Made by a program: the position numbers and the translations under genes. DNA of 64,000 nucleotides from NCBI GenBank assembly GCA_963797115.1, contig CAWCOH010000001.1:2728001-2792000 (forward strand), given 5' to 3'. Positions 52,269 through 61,288 of this stretch are shown piece after piece (within the stretch, counting starts at the first letter, position 1; each line of letters opens with the position of its first letter). Origin of the DNA: AP-15 sp963797115. Lineage in GTDB: Bacteria; Pseudomonadota; Alphaproteobacteria; ATCC43930; CGMCC-115725. A model generated the notes under the pieces. That model saw only the letters and a list, made by a program, of their open reading frames with translations. It was not told the DNA's origin and ran no database searches.

Positions 52269-53732
52269 TCAACGGTCCTGTGAATAGTTCGGCGCCTCGC
52301 GGGTCATTGCGATGTCATGAACATGACTCTCGCGCAACCCCGAGGGCGTGATCCGCACAAAGGTGCAGTTCCTCTGCATCTCCTCGATCGTGCGGTTGCC
52401 GGTATAGCCCATCGCCGCGCGCAACCCGCCGATCAGCTGGTGAATGATGTTTCCGACCGGTCCCTTGTGCGGCACACGGCCTTCGACGCCCTCGGGCACG
52501 AGCTTCAGGGTATTGGTCACCTCCTGCTGGAAATAGCGGTCAGCCGAGCCCCGGGCCATCGCCCCGACCGAGCCCATCCCGCGGTAGTATTTGTAGCTGC
52601 GGCCCTGATAGAGAAAGACCTCGCCCGGGCTCTCGTCGGTCCCGGCGAACAGCGAGCCGAGCATCGCGCAATCCGCGCCGGCGGCGATCGCCTTGGCGAG
52701 GTCGCCGGAGAATTTGATGCCGCCATCGGCGATCACCGGCACGCCCGCCTTGCGGCACTCGGCGACGGTATCGACGATTGCGGTGAATTGCGGGACGCCG
52801 ACCCCGGCGACGATCCGCGTCGTGCAGATCGAGGCTGGGCCGATGCCGACCTTGACCGCGTCCGCACCCGCCTCGATCAGCGCCAGGGCGCCGTCAGCCG
52901 TGACAACGTTGCCGGCGACCAGCTGGGTGTAGTTCGACAGCCGGCGTATCTGGCTGACCGCGTGCAACACCCGCTGGGAGTGACCGTGCGCGGTGTCGAC
53001 GACCAGTACGTCGAGACCCGCGGCAAACAGCGCCTCCGCCCGCTCGATCCCGTCCTCACCCGTCCCGGTGGCGGCGGCGACGCGCAGTCGACCGTGCTCG
53101 TCCTTGCAGGCCGTCGGATAGCGCTGCGCCTTCTCGATATCCTTGACGGTGATCAGCCCTGTGCAGCGGTAGGCTTCGTCGACGACCATCAGCTTTTCGA
53201 TGCGGTGCTGATGCAGGAGCCGCTTGGCTTCCTCGCGCGAGACGTTCTCGTGCACCGCGACGAGCTTCTCCCTGGTCATCAACTCGGCGACCGGCTGGCG
53301 CGGATCGGTGGCAAAGCGCACATCGCGGTTGGTCAGTATTCCGGCAAGGCGGCGCGAGCTGCGTTCGACCACGGGAATCCCCGAAATGCGGTGATCGGCC
53401 ATCAGCCGCAGCGCGTCGGCGAGCGTCTCCTCGGGGTAGATGGTGACCGGGTTGACGACGATCCCCGCTTCGAACTTCTTGACCTTGCGGACCTCGTCGG
53501 CCTGCTCGGCAATCGGCATGTTGCGATGGATCACGCCAATGCCCCCCGCCTGCGCCAGCGCGATCGCCAAGGCACTCTCGGTTACCGTGTCCATCGCCGC
53601 CGAGATCAGCGGGATGCCGAGCTCGATTTCGCGAGTGAGCCGGGTTGCGGTATTTGTGTCGGTCGGCAGAATCCCGGACGCCGCCGGGACGAGCAGCACG
53701 TCGTCGAAGGTGAGCGCTTGCCGGATTTCCAT
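52269..53732 (-). CDS. guaB: Inosine-5'-monophosphate dehydrogenase
   Basis: The ATG 53732 start has an AAAGGAGG site. The 487-residue TIM barrel (RQALTFDDVLLVPAASGILP) carries two CBS domains (ETLADALRLMADHRISGIPV, EKLVAVHENVSREEAKRLLH). The catalytic loop is GIGPASICTTRIVAGVGVPQ, where GIGPGSICTTR is usual, and the flap is YYRGMGSVGAMARGSADRYF. It oxidises IMP to XMP, the step before guaA. Confidence 0.97.
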   Translation of the reverse strand: MEIRQALTFDDVLLVPAASGILPTDTNTATRLTREIELGIPLISAAMDTVTESALAIALAQAGGIGVIHRNMPIAEQADEVRKVKKFEAGIVVNPVTIYPEETLADALRLMADHRISGIPVVERSSRRLAGILTNRDVRFATDPRQPVAELMTREKLVAVHENVSREEAKRLLHQHRIEKLMVVDEAYRCTGLITVKDIEKAQRYPTACKDEHGRLRVAAATGTGEDGIERAEALFAAGLDVLVVDTAHGHSQRVLHAVSQIRRLSNYTQLVAGNVVTADGALALIEAGADAVKVGIGPASICTTRIVAGVGVPQFTAIVDTVAECRKAGVPVIADGGIKFSGDLAKAIAAGADCAMLGSLFAGTDESPGEVFLYQGRSYKYYRGMGSVGAMARGSADRYFQQEVTNTLKLVPEGVEGRVPHKGPVGNIIHQLIGGLRAAMGYTGNRTIEEMQRNCTFVRITPSGLRESHVHDIAMTREAPNYSQDR

Positions 53733-53806
53733 CGGGCCTCCTTTCCGATGGCGCCGGACTATACACCAGGGCGATGGCGGGGAAAGATCGCTGCGGAACA
53801 CCGTGG

Positions 53807-54490
53807 CTATCGGCCGCCACGATACCCGGTCGCGACAACATATGTCTCCGCCGATTCGGCGCGGCTGGCTGGCGGCTTGGCGTGCCGCAATTGGACGAAA
53901 TCACGCTTCAGCTCGGCAAGCAGCGCACCCTCGGCACCGCCCTGGAACACTTTGGCCACAAAAGCGCCACCCGGTTTGAGGATTTGCGCGGCAACGCCGA
54001 ATGCGTCCTCGGCGAGAGCCACGATGCGCAGATGGTCGGTTGCGGCATGGCCGGTCGCTGCCGGCGCCATGTCGCTCAACACAACATCGGCACGGGCGCC
54101 AAGCGCAACGCCGACGGCCGCGAGGGTCGCCGGGTCTCGTATGTCGCCGCAGAGCAAGGTGGCGCCGAAGAGCGGAGCAGTTTCGGCGAGGTCGACGCCG
54201 ACGACGATCCCGCGCCGGCCGACCCGCGCGACGGCGACTTGCGTCCAGCCACCGGGCGCGCAGCCGAGATCGACGACCCGCTGACCCGGCCGCAGCAGCC
54301 GGAAGCGCTCGTCGAGTTCGGTCAGCTTGAAGGCGGCCCGCGAGCGGTAGCCGAGACGGCTCGCCTCGGCGACGTACGGGTCGTTGAGCTGGCGCGACAG
54401 CCATCGGGTCGACGACGGCTTGCGCCGGCGGGTGCTGCGGATGTTGATCGCCGGAAGCCGCCCGCCGGGTGGGCCGCGCGTGGCCACCAT
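53807..54490 (-). CDS. rlmE: 23S rRNA 2'-O-ribose methyltransferase RlmE (FtsJ/RrmJ)
   Basis: ATG 54490 overlaps the stop of the phosphatase gene (TGATG). The 227-residue protein has DPYVAEASRLGYRSRAAFKL (first catalytic K region), VVDLGCAPGGWTQVAVARVG (SAM), VLSDMAPAATGHAATDHLRI (Asp) and GGAFVAKVFQGG (Lys). It methylates U2552 of 23S rRNA. Confidence 0.95.
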   Translation of the reverse strand: MVATRGPPGGRLPAINIRSTRRRKPSSTRWLSRQLNDPYVAEASRLGYRSRAAFKLTELDERFRLLRPGQRVVDLGCAPGGWTQVAVARVGRRGIVVGVDLAETAPLFGATLLCGDIRDPATLAAVGVALGARADVVLSDMAPAATGHAATDHLRIVALAEDAFGVAAQILKPGGAFVAKVFQGGAEGALLAELKRDFVQLRHAKPPASRAESAETYVVATGYRGGR

Positions 54491-55641
54491 CACCCCTGCA
54501 TCAGGTCGAGGAGAATGCCCTCGCGCACTCCCCGGTCGGCGACGCGCAAGCGGCCGACCGGCCAGATCTCGCAGATCGCGTCGAGGACGGCGCAGCCGCT
54601 GAGCACCAGATCAGCGCGCTCTAGACCGATGCAGGGGTTGGCGGCACGACCGGCAAAGTCGAGCCCGGTCAAATAGCCCGAAACCGCGGCGATTTGGTCG
54701 AAGGTCAGCGTGCTGCCGTCGACGAGCGCGCGAATATAGCGGGGCAGCGCCAGATGGATGCCGGCCAACGTCGTCACCGTGCCCGAACTCCCGAGCATCT
54801 GCACGCGGCCGCCGCGGATGTGGCGGAGGATATGATGGCGGCGCTCGAAGGGTAAGAGTGCCGCCGTCGCTTCGGCGACCATCGCGCGGTAGGTCGCGGG
54901 TGACACTTCGGCGCCGCCGAACCGGTCGGTCAGGCTGACTACTCCGAAGGGAAGGGAGATGGAGCCGAGGATCTGGGGACGCCGGCGCCCGTCGTGCCCA
55001 CGCGCAAGCCGCAGCCAGACGACTTCCGTCGAGCCGCCGCCGATGTCGAACACGATCGCGTAGGGAATGCGGGGATGGAGCAGCGGCCCGCAGCCGGCGA
55101 CGACGAGTCGCGCCTCCTCTCGGCTCGATATGATCTCGATCTCGAGCCCGACTTCCTGCTCCACCCGCCCCAGGAATTCCTCGCAATTGACCGCCTGCCG
55201 ACAAGCCTCGGTGGCAACATAGCGCCCGGCAGCGACGCTGCGCGCGGCGATCTTCGCTGCACAGACCCGCAGCGCGTCGAGGGTGCGCTCCATCGCATCC
55301 TCGGAGAGAGCGCCGGTGGCCGACAGCCCTTCGCCGAGCCGGACGATGCGCGAAAACGCGTCGACGACGCGAAAGCCCGCGCCGACCGGCCGGGCGACGA
55401 GCAGCCGGCAATTGTTAGTGCCGAGATCGAGAGCCGCGAATTGTTGCGCAAAACGGTGGGCGAGACGCGGCGACCGACGAGAGGCACCGAGGTCCTCGTC
55501 AGGGGTGTGCGTTGGCGGCAACGCAGCGGCTGCGCCTGCTCCTGCTTCCCTGCTACTGGTCGGCTTCTCCACGGCCGGCAACCACCTGATTGATGTCGAC
55601 ACGATGCTAGCGCAGGCGGGCGCTGAATCAAAACCATGCAA
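54490..55641 (-). CDS. Ppx/GppA-family phosphatase
   Basis: An actin-like ATPase fold: FAALDLGTNNCRLLVARPVG, FSRIVRLGEGLSATGALSED, YVATEACRQAVNCEEFLGRV, YAIVFDIGGGSTEVVWLRLA and VQMLGSSGTVTTLAGIHLAL. It cleaves polyphosphate and/or pppGpp. At ~320 core residues it lacks the C-terminal HD-like domain of enteric Ppx. The first ~68 residues before FAALDLG are unusually long and low-complexity, so the true start may be further in. Confidence 0.9.
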   Translation of the reverse strand: MHGFDSAPACASIVSTSIRWLPAVEKPTSSREAGAGAAAALPPTHTPDEDLGASRRSPRLAHRFAQQFAALDLGTNNCRLLVARPVGAGFRVVDAFSRIVRLGEGLSATGALSEDAMERTLDALRVCAAKIAARSVAAGRYVATEACRQAVNCEEFLGRVEQEVGLEIEIISSREEARLVVAGCGPLLHPRIPYAIVFDIGGGSTEVVWLRLARGHDGRRRPQILGSISLPFGVVSLTDRFGGAEVSPATYRAMVAEATAALLPFERRHHILRHIRGGRVQMLGSSGTVTTLAGIHLALPRYIRALVDGSTLTFDQIAAVSGYLTGLDFAGRAANPCIGLERADLVLSGCAVLDAICEIWPVGRLRVADRGVREGILLDLMQG

Positions 55642-55757
55642 TTGGTCGCTCGGACCGCAGGCGAGCCCCTACCCAGCGCCACCTTGTTGTGATATCGAGT
55701 GCCGGCAGCCAACCGGGTGCCGGCAAAGCCGGTGCCAGACCCGACAGATCCACGAAA

Positions 55758-55832
55758 TGGGGGATCGTCTAACGGTAGGACAGCGGACTCTCGACTCCGC
55801 CAGTCTAGGTTCGAATCCTAGTCCCCCAGCCA
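55758..55832 (+). tRNA. tRNA-Gln-like gene with an 8-base anticodon loop
   Basis: Acceptor TGGGGGA/TCCCCCA with a U1-A72 pair, discriminator G73 and encoded CCA are the hallmarks of tRNA-Gln. D-arm and T-arm (CTAGGTTCGAATCCTAG) are normal. The anticodon stem GCGGA/TCCGC encloses CTCTCGAC, eight bases, instead of the expected seven-base CTCTGAC with anticodon CTG. Reading it as tRNA-Glu(CTC) would break the stem. It is either a mutant or frameshift-type tRNA or a one-base sequence error. Confidence 0.8.
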
Positions 55833-56129
55833 GTCTACGACGCCGCTTTGGTAGTTCGAGAAAGCCCACGAGGCACGGCAAAATCTGCCGCCTTTTCCAG
55901 GGTTTGCGGAGCGCGCTGCGTCGGGCCGGTCGGTAGAGAGACCGGCGAGGCGGCGATGGCAGGTGCAATAGGACTGCGATATCTTTGTCGGGCAATGATG
56001 AACCGGCCGAACTCGGCGGATTTGTGCGCCGCCCCGACGCGTGCAGCAGGGCCCGCAACGAGAGTGGTCTCAGCGGGCCGCGGCGATGGTGTGTTTGGCC
56101 CAGCGGGGCCGCGGCAGTGATCTAGGTTA
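55833..56129. other. Intergenic region after tRNA-Gln
   Basis: No gene recognised. The sequence directly 3' of tRNA-Gln leads into a decayed recombinase-type fragment, which fits an old integration event. Confidence 0.4.
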
Positions 56130-56400
56130 ACGCGTGGCTCAAGCGAAGCCCAGGGCCGCTCGCTGCTCGAGCAGTTTAGCGGCAGATCAGGATGATCGAT
56201 CCAGCATTGTCGCGGTGAGACCGGAGGGCTGTCGCCCCTCGAGAATGGCTGCGGGTGATGTCAGGGGCGAGATAGGCCAAGCGGAGAACCTGGCTGTAGT
56301 AGGATCGGTGCAGGTTCTCGCTCTTGACCAACATCGCGTGCCCCCAACCCACACGCGCCCCCGGCTCCATAGAGTGGCTCGCCGAACAGACGAAGTCGGG
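56130..56400 (-). pseudogene. Decayed recombinase-associated helix-turn-helix fragment
   Basis: The minus strand contains NLHRSYYSQVLRLAYLAPDI, and in another frame AILEGRQPSGLTATMLDRS then a stop and EQRAALGFA. This order (a KS-VSR-VLRLTLLAPDI-type HTH, E(A)ILxGRQP, and a closing EQR) is found at the C-terminus of proteins accompanying site-specific recombinases. Frame changes and a stop show decay. Confidence 0.45.
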
Positions 56401-56625
56401 CTGAACCGAGGCCACTTCTCGGGCCGGTGCCAGCAGGCGGGACCCAGAGTTCGACATTTTTCAACAACGACCGAATGCGCCGGTCGAATTGATGCGGACG
56501 CCTGCCGCCACCGGCGCTAACCGCCGCCCATGCAGCCGGAGGGCACGTGCCGATGACCAGCAGATCGGTCACCAGATAGAGCGTTTCACCTCGATTGCGG
56601 TGGCGCGCCACCTGTCGGGTGGCGG

Positions 56626-57993
56626 TCAGACGCCGGCAACGGCCTGCAGCGGCTCGGCTTTCCAGGCGGGATCATCAAAGACGCTTTTTGGCAACGGCAG
56701 GCCGTAGTGCTCGCGCAGCATCGATCCCTCGTATTCAGTCCGGAACAGCCTGCGACGCTGCAGGATCGGGATCACCTCGGCGCTAAACACGTCGAGCTGC
56801 GCCGGCAGCAGCGGCGGCATGATATTGAACCCGTCGGCCGCACCGTGCTGGAACCAGTCCTCAATAAAATCGGCGATCTGCTCGGGTGTGCCGGCGGTGA
56901 CGTAATGACCGCGCGCGCCCGCAAGATACCCGAGCAATTGGCGCAATGTCGGGTTGTCGCGCCGCACCAGATTGATGATAACTTCGGTGCGGCTGCGAGC
57001 GGCCTGTACCAAACCCGGGTCGGGGAAATCTTCCGGGACCAGCGGGTGATCGAGCGGCAGGTGCGAAAAATCGTGCCCGCCGAAACGGCCCGACAGGCGC
57101 TGGCGCCCGACCTCCGGATCGGCAAGATCGTTGACCTCGCGCGCGAGGCGAAGCGCCTCGGCCTCCATGGCGGCGATCATCGGGCTCGGGCCCGGCAGGA
57201 TCAGGATGCGCTCCGGCAGCCGCCCCTCGGCCGCCGCCAGCCGCTTCAGATAGGCGTAGAATTCCTGCGCCGTGGCCTTCGCCATGTGAGCGGTGAACAC
57301 GGCATCGGCATGCCGTGCGGCAAAGCGGCGACCAGTGTCGGACGAGCCCGCCTGTACCAGCACCGACCGTCCCTGCGGGCAGCGCGGCAGGTTGAGCGGC
57401 CCGGCCGCATGGTAGAAATCACCGCGGTGGTTGATCGCCCGAATGCGGTCCGCGTGCGCATAAATCCCACCGGCCCGGTCGTCGACCAGCGCGTCGGCCG
57501 CCCAGCTGTCCCTCAGGTCCTTCACCACCTCCATGAACTCCTCGCCGCGAGCGTAGCGGTCGGCGTGGCTCATCTGGCCGGCGCCGCCGTAGTTTTCTGC
57601 CGCGGTCGCGAGCCAGGAGGTGACAATGTTCCAGGCCGCGCGGCCGTTGCTTATGTGGTCGATCGAGGCGAACTGCCGCGCCAGATTGAATGGCTCGGTG
57701 TAGGTGGTCGACGCGGTGGCGATCAGCCCGATCCGACTGGTCGCCGCTGCCACTGCCGCCAGCACGGTGATCGGCTCGAGCCAGGTACGCGGCGCCTGCG
57801 CCACATCGCCGCCCAGGGCCAGCTGATCGGCGAGGAAGAGCGAATCGAACAGCGCTGTCTCGGCGCGCTGTGCCAGATCCTGGTAATAGCGGATGTCGGT
57901 CAAGGGCAGCGGCGACGAACCCCGATGGCGCCACGCCGCCTCGTGATGGCCGCGGCTCTGGATGAATAGATTGAGGTGCAGTTGCCTTTTCAT
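56626..57993 (-). CDS. FMN-dependent monooxygenase, NtaA/SnaA/DszA family
   Basis: The 455-residue luciferase-like TIM barrel has RYYQDLAQRAETALFDSLFL, TWLEPITVLAAVAAATSRIG, STTYTEPFNLARQFASIDHI, NGRAAWNIVTSWLATAAENY and VLVQAGSSDTGRRFAARHAD, all typical of the nitrilotriacetate/dibenzothiophene-sulfone monooxygenase class. These take FMNH2 from a separate reductase, which is not encoded here. The substrate is unknown. No signal peptide. Confidence 0.93.
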   Translation of the reverse strand: MKRQLHLNLFIQSRGHHEAAWRHRGSSPLPLTDIRYYQDLAQRAETALFDSLFLADQLALGGDVAQAPRTWLEPITVLAAVAAATSRIGLIATASTTYTEPFNLARQFASIDHISNGRAAWNIVTSWLATAAENYGGAGQMSHADRYARGEEFMEVVKDLRDSWAADALVDDRAGGIYAHADRIRAINHRGDFYHAAGPLNLPRCPQGRSVLVQAGSSDTGRRFAARHADAVFTAHMAKATAQEFYAYLKRLAAAEGRLPERILILPGPSPMIAAMEAEALRLAREVNDLADPEVGRQRLSGRFGGHDFSHLPLDHPLVPEDFPDPGLVQAARSRTEVIINLVRRDNPTLRQLLGYLAGARGHYVTAGTPEQIADFIEDWFQHGAADGFNIMPPLLPAQLDVFSAEVIPILQRRRLFRTEYEGSMLREHYGLPLPKSVFDDPAWKAEPLQAVAGV

Positions 57994-58101
57994 CGGACCG
58001 GCCCTTGCTGGTGTGCCTACTGCTCGTCCTCGATGGAAGGCGTCGATCCGGTAGCGGAAGGTGACGTGCCGCTTCGGCGAGGGAGACGACGCCGATAGCC
58101 C

Positions 58102-58332
58102 TCAGGCAAGGTCCCCGACACGCACTCGATAGGTTCGATCTCCGATCACGATCTCGGCGTGCTCACTGTCGCCGACATCGCGGCCGAAAACACCGATACA
58201 GTTCCGCCAGCGCACCCGGTCCCCAGGACGCCAAAGGCGGCTAATCAGGGGTTGCACATATGCCGCGCGCCGAGCGTGCCGCTGACTGGCCTTGCGCCGC
58301 TCGCCGCCTGGCAACCGTTGTGTACCGGACAT
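58102..58332 (-). CDS. Small basic protein of unknown function (76 aa)
   Basis: From ATG 58332 (MSGTQRLPGGERRKASQRHA) the protein is basic and arginine-rich, then has a compact beta-like C-terminus (WRPGDRVRWRNCIGVFGRDV, EHAEIVIGDRTYRVRVGDLA). The GDRVRWR...GVF...D...AEIVIGDRTYRV pattern resembles KOW/SH3-like small beta barrels of unknown role. The coding pattern looks genuine. Confidence 0.6.
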   Translation of the reverse strand: MSGTQRLPGGERRKASQRHARRAAYVQPLISRLWRPGDRVRWRNCIGVFGRDVGDSEHAEIVIGDRTYRVRVGDLA

Positions 58333-58567
58333 GTTGACGCCTCGCTGGAAAAATTCCGTCGCACTAGCCTTCACCGACGCGGGCCGCCGGAGCGGCGGTA
58401 GCCGACATTCCGTCAGCCCTGCATTGGAGCGCTCGCCTCACTAACGCGACAGAGAGACCAACTCGTAAACAGGGACGGACGCGGAAGCGTTTCACCCTCC
58501 AACAGGATTCAGGGACGCATTCAAAAAACTGCGCTGGTGGGCCTCCCGGAAAGAGAACTCTACAGCT

Positions 58568-59275
58568 TTAGATCAGGCGTAAACCGTCCGCTTCTGGACC
58601 TTTCCGACCGTCTATTACGTCGACGGCGACTCGCTGGCCCTCGGTCAAGCCCGCGATCCCGGCGCGGTCCCGCGCCGAAGCGTGAACAAAGATATCCTTG
58701 GCGCCCCGATCTGAGGCGATGAAGCCAAACCCCTTAATGGCATTGTACCGTTTAACTGTGGCGGACTCCTCGACGGCGGCCCGGTCGGTCGGCGGATACA
58801 TAGGGCGCTCCGGTCGTGCGCGTCTGGGCGGCTCTTGCTGCGCGGTGCTGCTATCGATGCTCAGGATTTCACTTTCCTGCGACCCCTTGGGCCCCGGTCC
58901 GGCGCGGACCTCGAGCATCGCGCCCGGAGGTACGCTACCGTGGCTGCTGCGCTCGACGACACTCACATGCAGGAAGGCATCGCCTGACCCATCGGCAAGC
59001 TCTACGAAGCCGAACCCCTTTTCGGGGTTGTACCAATTGACTACGGCTTGGACCGGGGGACCGGAGGGCGCTTCAAACCTCTGGGCGCCAGATCCCTGTG
59101 CAGATCCGAAGCTGCGCCGGGGTGTTTCGAAGTTGTCGTCGTCGAAGCCACGGCGACGACGGGACGAAGAACGGCTTTCCCGCTCCGAACAAAGAACCGG
59201 CAAAAACCACAATGCCTGCTTGACAGGAAAAGCCCCATCCAGGTTCGAATCCTGCTTCCTCCAGCGGCGAGTCAT
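58568..59275 (-). CDS. Protein with two cold-shock domains
   Basis: The first CSD (AVVNWYNPEKGFGFVELADG with DAFLHVSVVE) and the second (ATVKRYNAIKGFGFIASDRG with DIFVHASA) both keep RNP1 (KGFGF) and RNP2 (FVH/FLH). They are joined by an acidic/proline-rich linker. Two-CSD proteins are common in alphaproteobacteria and bind RNA or ssDNA. The N-terminus is uncertain: the first in-frame ATG is 59275, but the coding-like sequence starts near RRRRGFDDDNF at about 59160, so a TTG start in between is possible. Confidence 0.85.
   Translation of the reverse strand: MTRRWRKQDSNLDGAFPVKQALWFLPVLCSERESRSSSRRRRGFDDDNFETPRRSFGSAQGSGAQRFEAPSGPPVQAVVNWYNPEKGFGFVELADGSGDAFLHVSVVERSSHGSVPPGAMLEVRAGPGPKGSQESEILSIDSSTAQQEPPRRARPERPMYPPTDRAAVEESATVKRYNAIKGFGFIASDRGAKDIFVHASARDRAGIAGLTEGQRVAVDVIDGRKGPEADGLRLI
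59238..59263 (+). other. tRNA 3'-end fragment (T-arm plus CCA)
   Basis: CAGGTTCGAATCCTG forms a T-stem and loop, followed by CTTCCTCCA like an acceptor end with CCA. No matching 5' half is found upstream. Such fragments are left by integrative elements that use tRNA genes. The match is short. Confidence 0.35.
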
Positions 59276-59495
59276 CAACGAACCCACGTGCGGCACTCCG
59301 GCGGCGAGCGTCGGCAGGCCGGTCAGAAACGGGTCCCCTAGTAATCGCACCTGATGCCGATGCAAAGGCGGTAGTGACAACGGCGCTGCGCTGTGCGCTG
59401 GGGGCGGCGCAAGCCGTATCTAATTTCTGCAGAATGGTTCCGACGGCGGTGGGCTGGCGGCAAGCGAGGAGCGCGCCCGCGCACTTGATACGCGC

Positions 59496-61184
59496 TTACC
59501 CGTCAGGGTTCGCGCAATCGGGATCGCGAAGTACGGCGAAGATTTGGAAGCTCGGCTGCCGGTAAAATTTCGTGAGACACCGGTGCGATGGCACATCGAC
59601 CTGTCCGCCACCGGTCAACACGACATAATCGTACTGCTGCAGAACGGGAAGCAGCTGCGTTATTTCAGCGGTATCGTTGCCGGTCAGACCAGCCCAGAAA
59701 AGCTGCGGCGGCACCGAATCGGCAAGCGCGGCGTAAGCGGTCCGCAGTGCAATGGGCTGCTGCCCCGGGTAGGCAAAGAGGGTGGGCACGAAGGCTTCGC
59801 GTCGTGAAATCGCCAGCGCGGGGAGATGCACCTCGGGGATTGAAACCCGGCGAATGGCATCGGGCGGAATGGCCACCGCGAGTTTGATGCCTCGCGGCAG
59901 GGCATCGATGCCGATCAGATCGCCCGAATAGACCTCGTCAGCCTGGCGCCAGACCTGCTCGATGACAGCCAACCGGATCACCAGCATCGATCCTGCCACG
60001 AATCCAATCGCAATAGCCAATCGTCGCGTCGGAAACCGTGGCGCGCTGGAGGCGATCAGCAGCACAAACCAAGCAATCGGTAATCGGTGATCGACGTTGG
60101 AGCCGCCATACATCTGGTCCGGCATCAATAAATACCCCGTCAAAACGATCCAAATAGCCCAGCCAAGCTGGGGCATCAGCGCGAGCCGCCGGGTCCAGCC
60201 GAGCCAGCCGAGTAAACTGAGAAAAAGCGCCAAGCACACGACATCAAGCATGCGGTCGTAATTGTCGAATACGCTAAAAACAAGATCAGCCTTGCGCCAG
60301 AAATCGACGTAGCTGATTGCACCGATGGCCGTCCACTGCCAATATGACAAAAATAGAACCGTCGGAACGACGAATTGCATGCCGACAGTGGCAATTCGGC
60401 GACCGAGCATCGCCCATTGACGAGCACGCAATTCGGTTATGGCGGGACGAGCCTCAACCCCGAAGATAACGAGCGCATAAAACCCAAGCGCGGCAATGTG
60501 ACTAAAATAGCAGAGAAGCGTCACGACCGACGAGACAAGCACCCTGAACCAGGATCGCCTCGGTTCGAGAGCGAGCCATAACGCGATGCCGCCTAGCGCA
60601 ACGCCGATCCCGAACAGGTAATTGACAAAACCCCATAGAAAAATCCGATTATAGAGCAGCAGAAAGGCAAGTAGCGGCCAAAAGCGCCACGCGCCGGTGG
60701 CAACTCGGTTCAGCGAGATCGCTCCACCAGCAATTAGGCCGAAAACCATGACCAGGAACAGTTTCGAGGCGAGCTCCAGCGGCATCAGACCAGCGAGCGG
60801 CGGCACGATCAGATCTTGCGCGAGGTTTGGCAGCGGCTCCCACTGCACGGCATAGAACGCATTACCGCCCTCGATCAACAAATAAAGCCGCGCCAGGTGA
60901 TTGGAATAATCGAAAAGTGGCGGCAGTACCGTCGAGAACAACGGGACCGACACAAGCGTCATCAGCAGCGCAAAAGCGGACCAAACATGGAGAGCAGTGC
61001 AGCCTGCTGAAACAGACGGCGCAGCGGCTTGCGAAACGCTGCCGGGACAGTCAGGGTCCTGCCGTCGGTTTAGATCCGCGGTCGCAGCTCGACCTCCTAG
61101 GTCCGGTCCGAGCGCCGCTACTTCAGCACATTTAGCCGAGATCGACCGGATTTCTGACCCTTCGGACGTGATCTTCCGTCTCAT
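59496..61184 (-). CDS. Large multi-span membrane protein, unknown function
   Basis: The 562-residue protein has about ten to twelve spans (FALLMTLVSVPLFSTVLPPL, FLVMVFGLIAGGAISLNRVA, FVNYLFGIGVALGGIALWLA, ALFLSLLGWLGWTRRLALMP, WFVLLIASSAPRFP) and a ~150-residue soluble C-terminal domain (YDYVVLTGGGQVDVPSHRCL). An early acidic/aromatic segment (PLFDYSNHLARLYLL) before span two and the long C-terminal globular part recall GT-C glycosyltransferases, but no sure motif is seen. The ATG overlaps the stop of a short upstream frame. Confidence 0.8.
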   Translation of the reverse strand: MRRKITSEGSEIRSISAKCAEVAALGPDLGGRAATADLNRRQDPDCPGSVSQAAAPSVSAGCTALHVWSAFALLMTLVSVPLFSTVLPPLFDYSNHLARLYLLIEGGNAFYAVQWEPLPNLAQDLIVPPLAGLMPLELASKLFLVMVFGLIAGGAISLNRVATGAWRFWPLLAFLLLYNRIFLWGFVNYLFGIGVALGGIALWLALEPRRSWFRVLVSSVVTLLCYFSHIAALGFYALVIFGVEARPAITELRARQWAMLGRRIATVGMQFVVPTVLFLSYWQWTAIGAISYVDFWRKADLVFSVFDNYDRMLDVVCLALFLSLLGWLGWTRRLALMPQLGWAIWIVLTGYLLMPDQMYGGSNVDHRLPIAWFVLLIASSAPRFPTRRLAIAIGFVAGSMLVIRLAVIEQVWRQADEVYSGDLIGIDALPRGIKLAVAIPPDAIRRVSIPEVHLPALAISRREAFVPTLFAYPGQQPIALRTAYAALADSVPPQLFWAGLTGNDTAEITQLLPVLQQYDYVVLTGGGQVDVPSHRCLTKFYRQPSFQIFAVLRDPDCANPDG

Positions 61185-61288
61185 CGAGGCGCCGTCGCAA
61201 GAAGATGCGATAGCAACCGCGCCCGGTGGCGATCAAGATGACGAGGGTCCTGCTTGTAGCGCTGGACCTTGTGGCTTTCCGATGCCAA
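61181..61288 (-). CDS. Short reading frame coupled to the membrane-protein gene
   Basis: A TTG at 61288 preceded by AGGGGG opens 35 codons (SHKVQRYKQDPRHLDRHRA, then RLLSHLLATAPR). They end in TGA overlapping the next gene's ATG (ATGA). Basic and amphipathic. It could be a leader peptide or the tail of a lost gene. Confidence 0.3.
   Translation of the reverse strand: MASESHKVQRYKQDPRHLDRHRARLLSHLLATAPR

Noticed and set aside
50862..52283. A 473-codon plus-strand frame
   Set aside because: Antisense shadow of rsmB.
52317..54284. A 655-codon plus-strand frame
   Set aside because: It is the shadow of guaB and rlmE; no start or domain support.
55758..55832. Calling the tRNA tRNA-Glu(CTC)
   Set aside because: A seven-base loop with CTC breaks the GCGGA/TCCGC stem, and U1-A72 with G73 are tRNA-Gln features.
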